DNA from: an uncultured Cyclobacteriaceae bacterium
GTDB lineage: Bacteria > Bacteroidota > Bacteroidia > Cytophagales > Cyclobacteriaceae
Assembly: GCA_947492745.1 (NCBI GenBank)
Contig: CANLOE010000025.1
Location: forward strand, 1 to 64,000
Reading direction: 5' to 3'
Length of the DNA stretch: 64,000 bases
Shown piece by piece: positions 61,701 through 64,000 of the stretch. Position numbers and translations under genes: made by a program. The notes under the pieces are model-generated. The model did no database searches. It was not told where the DNA came from and saw only the letters and a program-made list of their open reading frames with translations. How positions within the stretch are numbered: the stretch's first letter is position 1; every line of letters begins with the position of its first letter.

Positions 61701-64000
61701 CCAAACGACTTCTTTCAGTTGCGTGATCTTTTCGTGAAGGTAACGGTGTCCCGCAGCTCTGGCCATCTCCAGATAGGCCACGCCGGGGAGAATGCCCCTG
61801 CCCTTGACCTGGTGATCTTGTAGAAAGTGCTCTGCTCCCGTAAAATGACTATCAAATCTACATCCATGCTGGTCCGATACGTTATGGTGCAGTAGTGGAT
61901 GTTCTTTGGCCGTGATGCTTTGGAGCGGTTTTGTGGCTCCCGTTATCCAATGTTTTTCCTTGGCAAAGGGGTAACAGGGCAGATCGATTTTCTGTGGATG
62001 ACCTTCGGGATAGAGCATGGCCCAATCGATGGCGGTCCCACTGACCCACAGCCGTGCCAAGGAGATGAGATCTCGACCGGCGATGGCGGTCTTGAGATGC
62101 GACCGGCCCGCAGCACTGCTTGGGGAGACGGATTTTTTTCCTTTTTTACTATTTCCCTCGAAGGAATCAAGGGAAATATCGTCTGCCAGATACCGGGCCA
62201 GCCCGTCCAATAGTGCGGGTCTGTCCGAAACGACCAGGGCAAAGCGCTCTTCCATAGCTTCCCTGCCCAGTTGTAGGGTATAGGCGATATCATGTAGGTT
62301 TTCCTGCTCATGGGACAGTACATGGTTCCGGAGATGGGTCACCTGTCTTTTCAGGGCCGCTTTATCCCTTGCGGACAGTAGGATGAGTGCCGGATCCTGC
62401 TCTTGGGATACTGTCGGCCTTTTCTGCACTGGATACTCTTCGACCACGACATGGGCATTGGTACCACTGAAACCAAAGCTATTGATGGCCGCTCTTCGAA
62501 GCTGTCCTTGGGCCGTGGACCAGTCCTGTAGGGCGGTGGCCACATAAAAGGGGCTGTTCCTGAAATCGATTTCGCTGTTGGGGGCATCGTAGTGGAGACT
62601 GGGCACCAGCTTACGGTGCTGTAGCATCAGTATCGTTTTGATGAGTCCCGAGATACCTGCCGCCTCGGCCGCATGTCCGATATTGGTCTTTACCGAACCG
62701 ATGGCACAAAACTGTTTTTGGGAAGTGTGCGTACCGAAGGTATGCTGTAGGGCATCGACCTCTATAGGATCGCCCAGCTTGGTACCTGTTCCATGTGCCT
62801 CGATATAGCCAATGGTTTCAGGGTGTAGATTGTATTGGGAGTAAACGTGTTTTTGCAGCTCACTTTGTGCTTGTGCGCTCGGTGCGGTAATGCCATTGGT
62901 CCTACCGTCCTGATTCACTCCACTTCCCTTGATGACAGCGTATATTCTGTCCCCATCTCTTTCGGCATCTTCCCGGCGCTTCATCACCAGTACTCCGACT
63001 CCCTCTGCGGAGACGATACCATCGGCCCCATTGTCAAAGGTCCTGCACTTTCCCTCTTTGGAAGGCATACCGACCTGACTGGTCCAGACGTGGAGCAGGG
63101 GCGTGTTCATCAAGGATACCCCACTGGCCAGGGCCAGCTCCGACTCTCCCGACAGCAAGCTTTGGTAGGCCCTGTCAATGGCTACCAATGAGCTGGAACA
63201 AGCGGTGTCCACGGTGATGGCGGGGCCTCTCAGGTTCAGGAAAAAAGAAATCCTTGCCGCCAGTATTGCCTGCGAATTGCCCATAAAGGCCAGTCCTTCT
63301 TTCTCCGCACCGCACTTCGCCAAAAGATCGCGGTAGTCCCCGGAACTGGCACCCACAAAAACACCCACTTTCCTTTTGCCCAGCGATTTGGGAGCATAAC
63401 CCGCATTTTCAATGGCCCGCCAGCTCTCTTCGAGCAACAATCGCTGTTGGGGGTCCATGATTTCCGCCTCCTTGGGTGAAATACCGAAGAAGAGCGCATC
63501 GAACTTATCGACGTCTTTCAAAAATCCTCCCCACTTGCTGTAGGAAGTTCCCTCATGCCCTTGTTCGCGATTGTACCAGTCCATATCGCCCCAGCGACTT
63601 TCATCGATTTCCTGAACGGCACATTTGCCGTCCCTCAGGTTTTCCCAGAACTCATGGACATTCCCGGCACCGGGAAACCGGCAGGAAAGCCCTACAATGG
63701 CCACATCCGTATTCCCGTTTTTGGATGCTCTTTTTTCAGAAAGCATCGGTTTGCGCTGCGCTATCGTTTGGGGTCGTACCTGCGCGCTCCCATTGACTTC
63801 AGTGCCGCTCAATTGATGTTGATGTACTTTACGTAAGGTGAGGCCTTCTACTCTCAATAGTCGTTTTTTGTCCGCCCCGAGGATTTCCATAGTAAAGGTC
63901 AGCTCTTCTTCACTGGCCGAAAGGCACTCCATGGCGCAGGTATAGGGCATATCGGCCCCCAGTTCCTGGTGAAGGCTTACCTTGCTCAACTGGTAGGGCA
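49800..64000 (-). CDS. Trans-AT polyketide synthase, upstream protein (partial, 5' end beyond window)
   Basis: At least 4,730 residues; the frame stays open to the window edge, and the first visible residues already lie inside a DH-fold domain, so the apparent TTG start at 63989 is internal. Order: end of a DH-like domain, KS, DH, KR, C-methyltransferase, ACP, ACP, ER, KS, DH, KR, ACP, KS, ACP. No AT domain. It ends on an ACP and a short tail (AFLKAHLKNMNL) that may dock to the next protein, whose N-terminus starts with another ACP. The stop lies 15 bp before the next ATG, so the two PKS genes are one transcript. All three KS domains have the Cys-His-His set. Confidence 0.95.
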   Translation of the reverse strand, partial: PYQLSKVSLHQELGADMPYTCAMECLSASEEELTFTMEILGADKKRLLRVEGLTLRKVHQHQLSGTEVNGSAQVRPQTIAQRKPMLSEKRASKNGNTDVAIVGLSCRFPGAGNVHEFWENLRDGKCAVQEIDESRWGDMDWYNREQGHEGTSYSKWGGFLKDVDKFDALFFGISPKEAEIMDPQQRLLLEESWRAIENAGYAPKSLGKRKVGVFVGASSGDYRDLLAKCGAEKEGLAFMGNSQAILAARISFFLNLRGPAITVDTACSSSLVAIDRAYQSLLSGESELALASGVSLMNTPLLHVWTSQVGMPSKEGKCRTFDNGADGIVSAEGVGVLVMKRREDAERDGDRIYAVIKGSGVNQDGRTNGITAPSAQAQSELQKHVYSQYNLHPETIGYIEAHGTGTKLGDPIEVDALQHTFGTHTSQKQFCAIGSVKTNIGHAAEAAGISGLIKTILMLQHRKLVPSLHYDAPNSEIDFRNSPFYVATALQDWSTAQGQLRRAAINSFGFSGTNAHVVVEEYPVQKRPTVSQEQDPALILLSARDKAALKRQVTHLRNHVLSHEQENLHDIAYTLQLGREAMEERFALVVSDRPALLDGLARYLADDISLDSFEGNSKKGKKSVSPSSAAGRSHLKTAIAGRDLISLARLWVSGTAIDWAMLYPEGHPQKIDLPCYPFAKEKHWITGATKPLQSITAKEHPLLHHNVSDQHGCRFDSHFTGAEHFLQDHQVKGRGILPGVAYLEMARAAGHRYLHEKITQLKEVVWRTPIEAPQGSATIATHLHPLPEGSLRYEVRTASGEEGQTVLHGQGYLSTEPLPEPPPVDLIALREKLPYTRDKKDCYALFIALGLGYGDSFQGMEQLYYSTTEGLAKISLNGYHGDTHHLGLLDSALQVCICLAQEESAAGGLQLPYSIGSVHFYRDLTHTVWCRARKKHTHHDSRIAKYDVDLFDEEGRVLLSFRDFVALPLHTTSSGTAALVPSALVSGGTPKPSDMLYLPLWDRIGSWSPPAQVTPKHIMLIGDTDSPLSQSLSSLLQQRKAQVSVESTWAVNGPQVEELYLLQGCIPGTVGQQGFDVAQEVEKRELAVFRILKKLLSSDYAEKNLRLTILLHNTQKVLSNDKVSFVGSGIAGLIGSLAKEQPHWSVRVIDLDTPSLEGKLLENILDTPYDPEGIVTAYRNGLPYQRKLYPAPLELGGSALGKLKAQGTYLILGGAGGLGKVTTEYLLSQYDAQVIWLGRRPAEGAILHAMMEMEKKGKRPLYFQCDANSEESLVRVYQEIKAAGLNINGIFHSAIVLNDVLLSHMEEADFKKSFDPKALGSFHLVEVFKKEELDFICFYSSVISQWKAAGQANYAAGCIYKDSFAQSLEDRLPKVPAYSINWGYWGEVGIVSSHEYRKRMQALRIESISPAEGMQVVEKVLSGTLSQLIAIKMDADNADISFTKEITKDRKVQEVQNTSRLTPQEPITQPFRSDEVVESRLMEACCLGFVRVFERMQTKLYGDKLSSLHMLRERLGILPKYERLFRVLLTMMVDRNYMTLQGGNALLSAKAEEALKTFDLDSELSSIGKSNGDYRAHIRLLKICLDAFEDIISGKVKATDIIFPEGSMDHVSGFYKGNHRANYFNELLAKVVCDSVGNSAPRLAHGEKIKILEVGAGTGGTSQHLFEKLAPFKDLVTYTYTDLSKSFLLRAENNFREMAPYMETAMFDIERFPGEQGIALGAYDIVIGANVVHATKNIHHTLTNIKAVLKKEGLLLLNEIARTELFTTLTFGLLDGWWMFGDGEIRLEGSPGLSREQWQQVLMETGFSAPTSYPQQDRLPQQILVAHSDGVLRVPMEYKPEPLSQNNGFPMQYSDTTGAEGQFPSQEPHPSEIEHLGITLVKEQVAEILKMDIGKLDIDTPMADYGVDSILGLTLIKAINQKVESQMPTTTLFDYPTIRKFAGHLGKEYPKALSSRLLDRVRSKSPIAPPTVSEDYITIPARDNTTTIKAVPTMSEKELYARSLTFVRRVLGEILKMTPEQLDIHTPMADYGVDSILGLSLIKRINQRLDARLATTTLFDYPTLHKLTEYLVQAYAPKLRLQFEEMKPAMKPIASMSAPAVRTEPLPQPIAPSRTPLSESNGYPAPMGMGRKLLLRQPGDIEDIHLVNFRPETPREDEVQVAVASFSLNFGDLLCVKGLYPTMPAYPFTPGFEASGVVVKKGSKVKNLAIGEKVIAIADKKLGLQATHINVREDNLFRMPDALSFSESCSLLAVSMTMVEAFRRANPQSGETILIQTATGGTGLAAVQLAQSRNVRIIATAGSAAKLDYLRKMGVGHVINYIEDDFEKEVEKITEGRGVDVVINTLSGDNIQKGINCLAKRGRYVELSMTAIKSANAIDLSIFSDNQTFIGLDLLRLLAEDTDYARHLWQECHDLIAGGVLKSTIQQQFELEEYVAAYRCLENRSNIGKVVLNIAEKYRRAVQKEEYEPKRDRAPSAEVNTVHGSDDIAIIGMSGQFGPVENLEAFWEVLRDGKSLIEEVPAERWDKHRHYSQDKNAPDKTNSKWGSFLTDIDKFDPWFFRISASEAEMMDPQQRLFLQHCWKAIEDAAINPEQLATSKCGVFVGAATGDYMDFSKEKNLEASAFWGNASSILASRISYYLDLKGPALAVDTACSSSLVAMHMGCKSLQQRESDIIISGGVSVFITPEFYKKTSRAGMLSPDGQCYTFDNRANGFVPGEGVGVLIMKRMEDALRDGDPIYGVIKGSAINQDGTTSGITAPSAVSQKNLEVGLYRQLGIDPESIAYVEAHGTGTKLGDPIEFRALKSSFEEFTDRKGYCGLGSIKTNIGHAAMAAGVAGVIKVMLSFKHDQLPPTLNFIKANEHIDVENSPFFINDKLNPWPDEVKGPKRAAISSFGFSGTNAHMVLEAAPLTRSRAFIGEGPAIVLLSAKSNIALRKQVENLKTHIEQHPNENLYDIAYTLQVGRQAMDERLAIVASDMEVLLEHMTDYLNGSQGQKGLYLGSKQHNDPSKSKQDIGKEHPIEEQAEEWARSWVHGAAIDWNRMYPNGKPQRIALPTYPFAKERHWIPQPSDRELLKNRPGRLHPLLHTNDSDLRQQRFTSTFSGEEHFLAEHRLMADKVLPGVAYIELAREAGERSLHQKITQLRDITWLSPIKVNGIPQEIETSLQPGQNGELFYQISSLGKSKDRQVHGQGKLTTKVLPRPERMDLEAIKSRLGESRAGQDCYQMFRSIGLHLGPSFQGIQKIHFNEEETLSEIELPKGEGYVLTPGALDSALQTTAISLNMVREEWGLLMPFNVREVDVHRPLPDKIYSYVKRTAKGKEEGPVLHYDIDLLDETGEVLLRFREFAFIPVEAPLATVKTHLYKNEWKARSLSTDMDVESFSENLSILIASDNPQLAEKLEEILEEEVDSIGHGSEYAYFLEVLNKVKGKIRKGAKGQLILLCEEQHYHEYGFISGLLKTVSQEHPMLRVKLLVVDALRLQEIGDLATILQKEQDDPAQEVRYRNGIREVRQLCPVKQQREASPKAYLKEGGTYLITGGFGGLGQLFSRHIGTFKDTRIVLTGRSELDESKKSILSHLPNAIYYQCDMSDRKSVKALIAGIVDKYGRLDGVLHSAGSIRDSLIVNKTPSEIQQVLGVKIQGAKNLDEATATLPMDFMLYFSSIAALLGNVGQADYAAANAYLDRYASYRNRLVEQGKRHGHTCSINWPIWNRGGMTLEEESKKFLKQKWGLEPMPDEQGLKAFDRVMQAKMTQAVVFYGDSERFMEKTNGHDRDSAPIKDKDTSPNHVADPEKERDGLLYELSEMASRIIKKNTKDIRKDKEFGEYGFDSILFTKFANELNQRYDLEVQPTVFFNYPTLEELAGFMVKNYKAELDRKKHTQTEQEALPEAGETFFREGAPRFWPVSEPAPERTDIQGKTEPDEPIAVIGMGCRFPGSPDLETFWQNLKENRDLISEVPQDRWDWREYYGDAKEDPTKTKSKWGGFISDIDKFDPLFFNISPKEAAWMDPQQRMVMEVVYHALQHAGIAAESLKGTDTGVFFGVATADYAALLNKHEKSNQAQFSIGTSHSLLVNRISYFLDTHGPSEAVDTACSSALVAIRKAVENIRNGHCTMAIAGGVNALLSPELTLSFSNSGMLSEEGRCKSFDERANGYVRGEGAGAIILKPLSRAVEDGDPILGLIRGTAENHGGKANTLSSPNPNAQKELLLKAYGNARIAPDKVSYIEAHGTGTPLGDPIEVEGLKSAFSQLFRESGQKVPDRPYCAIATVKANIGHLEAASGIAGVIKVLLAMQHGLLPGNPHLQQPNKYLKLEKSPFYIQKETTVWKTSGAIPKIAGVSSFGIGGSNAHVIIEEPPKSPSSPYKGTAPLIFVLSAKNPKKLKELARAMKDHLASNPQVDLYDLAYTLQVGRDGMEERLAILADNITDLSERLSAYGKSQNTVGMFHGNTQEEEPSIGDEDLNRSLKKKEATALAEAWCKGSKIDWTVLYQKEGKPRKVVLPGYPFEKRRCWFDENRQEPKKVENKKTHVLPKRELRVALEVLPLPSNEIAREEKANTVDMGRVYLPEKKMDSMEKRMPPEQGMEQVKQVIVTHLKRLLYLEEEELDLRKPFSELGLDSILGVEFLKALNKDLAMDLKASKLYDYPLVEELAAYLTDAKQGKAKLQTQDVDSQRNDTSAGPPATEKISLATTLEAEEYGTQVRSAQETNGTTKPKQNSSAFLKAHLKNMNL
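50020..52230 (-). other. PKS module KS-ACP ending the upstream protein
   Basis: KS (about 52228-50925) has VDTACSSALVAI, EAHGTGTPLGDP and KANIGHLEAASG. It is followed by a long linker without catalytic domains and an ACP (GLDSILGVEFL, Ser at 50139-50141). With the ACP and isomerase-like domain at the start of the next protein it would form one split module. Confidence 0.82.
52385..56542 (-). other. PKS module KS-DH-KR-ACP
   Basis: KS (about 56540-55270; VDTACSSSLVAMHMG). DH (about 54758-53940) has AEHRLMADKVLPG, where Ala replaces the Gly of HxxxG, and ALDSALQ. KR (about 53910-52700) has TGGFGGLG, YFSSIAA and GQADYAAAN. ACP has GFDSILF (Ser near 52505). An olefin is predicted, a suitable substrate for a later double-bond shift. 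Confidence 0.88.
56630..63710 (-). other. PKS module KS-DH-KR-MT-ACP-ACP-ER
   Basis: KS (about 63708-62430; VDTACSSSLVAIDRA). DH (about 61909-61090) has DHQVKGRGILPG and LLDSALQ. KR (about 61015-59700) has LGGAGGLG, YSSVISQ and GQANYAAGC, with Cys at the usual Asn position. C-methyltransferase (about 59570-58590) has the SAM motif EVGAGTGGTS. Two ACPs carry YGVDSILGL (Ser near 58273 and 57894). The ER (about 57590-56635) has QTATGGTGLAAVQLA. An alpha-methylated, fully reduced unit is predicted. Confidence 0.88.
63825..64000 (-). other. C-terminal end of a DH-fold domain, cut by the window edge
   Basis: PYQLSKVSLHQELG and MEILGADKKRLLRVEGL resemble the last strands of a PKS DH/isomerase domain. 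A short linker leads straight to a KS with no ACP between, the same arrangement as DH*-KS in the next protein, so a second ACP-DH*-KS unit is likely. Catalytic residues are outside the window. Confidence 0.6.

Noticed and set aside
63989-64000. Start codon of the upstream PKS at 63989
   Set aside because: The codon is TTG and sits in the middle of a DH-fold strand; the frame continues to the window edge, so the gene is partial.

Overview
The window looks like a piece of chromosome from a marine, agar-degrading member of the Bacteroidota. Evidence for this: secreted enzymes end in type IX secretion (T9SS) C-terminal sorting domains, a promoter-like TAnnTTTG box precedes some genes, there are no Shine-Dalgarno-dominated starts, and the catabolic genes are for agar. 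I cannot name a genus; Cytophagales-like organisms would fit. No rRNA, tRNA, CRISPR array or intact transposase gene was seen.

Left part (1-13.9 kb, + strand): an agar-utilisation region. It holds two tandem GH16 beta-agarases (1561-4065, 4237-5610), a multidomain GH117 anhydro-galactosidase with CBM6 and T9SS domains (6339-8648), a PfkB-type 2-keto-3-deoxy-sugar kinase (9207-10244), a KDPG-type aldolase (10365-11033) and a TonB-dependent receptor (11356-13809). Together they can cut agarose outside the cell, split neoagaro-oligosaccharides, import products and send the deoxy-keto acid from anhydrogalactose into pyruvate and a triose phosphate. No SusC/SusD pair is present.

Middle (14-21.5 kb): a fused trehalose-6-phosphate synthase/phosphatase (-), an EEP-superfamily membrane-anchored hydrolase (+), a MATE exporter (-) and a stand-alone AT-like protein that looks like a proofreading acylhydrolase (-). 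The spaces between these genes and in the agar region contain two families of small terminal-inverted-repeat elements. One is a MITE of about 160 bp in three copies, each flanked by a 3-bp TWA duplication. The other is an element of about 150-165 bp in two copies. One MITE sits inside a copy of the second element, and the other copy preserves the empty site.

Right part (21.5-64 kb, - strand): a trans-acyltransferase polyketide synthase (trans-AT PKS) operon, read from beyond the right edge towards 21.5 kb. A >4.7-kilo-residue PKS (partial) is followed by a ~7,150-residue PKS ending in a thioesterase. Then come an AT-ER fusion, two small ACPs, a Cys-to-Ser ketosynthase, an HMG-CoA-synthase homologue and two enoyl-CoA hydratase homologues (the beta-branching cassette, in the style of PksE/PksF/PksG/PksH/PksI). 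Nine KS domains are visible, none with a cis AT. Module order along the assembly line: [DH-like]-KS-DH-KR-MT-ACP-ACP-ER / KS-DH-KR-ACP / KS-ACP // ACP-DH*-KS-ACP-ACP / KS-ACP-ACP-ER / KS-DH-KR-ACP / KS-DH-KR-ACP / KS-ACP / KS*-ACP-TE (// is the protein boundary; * marks variant domains). The DH* at the boundary has the His but Asn in place of the catalytic Asp, as expected for an enoyl-isomerase (double-bond shift) domain. Two consecutive KR-less modules with doublet ACPs, one with an ER, are the likely sites of beta-methyl branching. The product cannot be named from this window.
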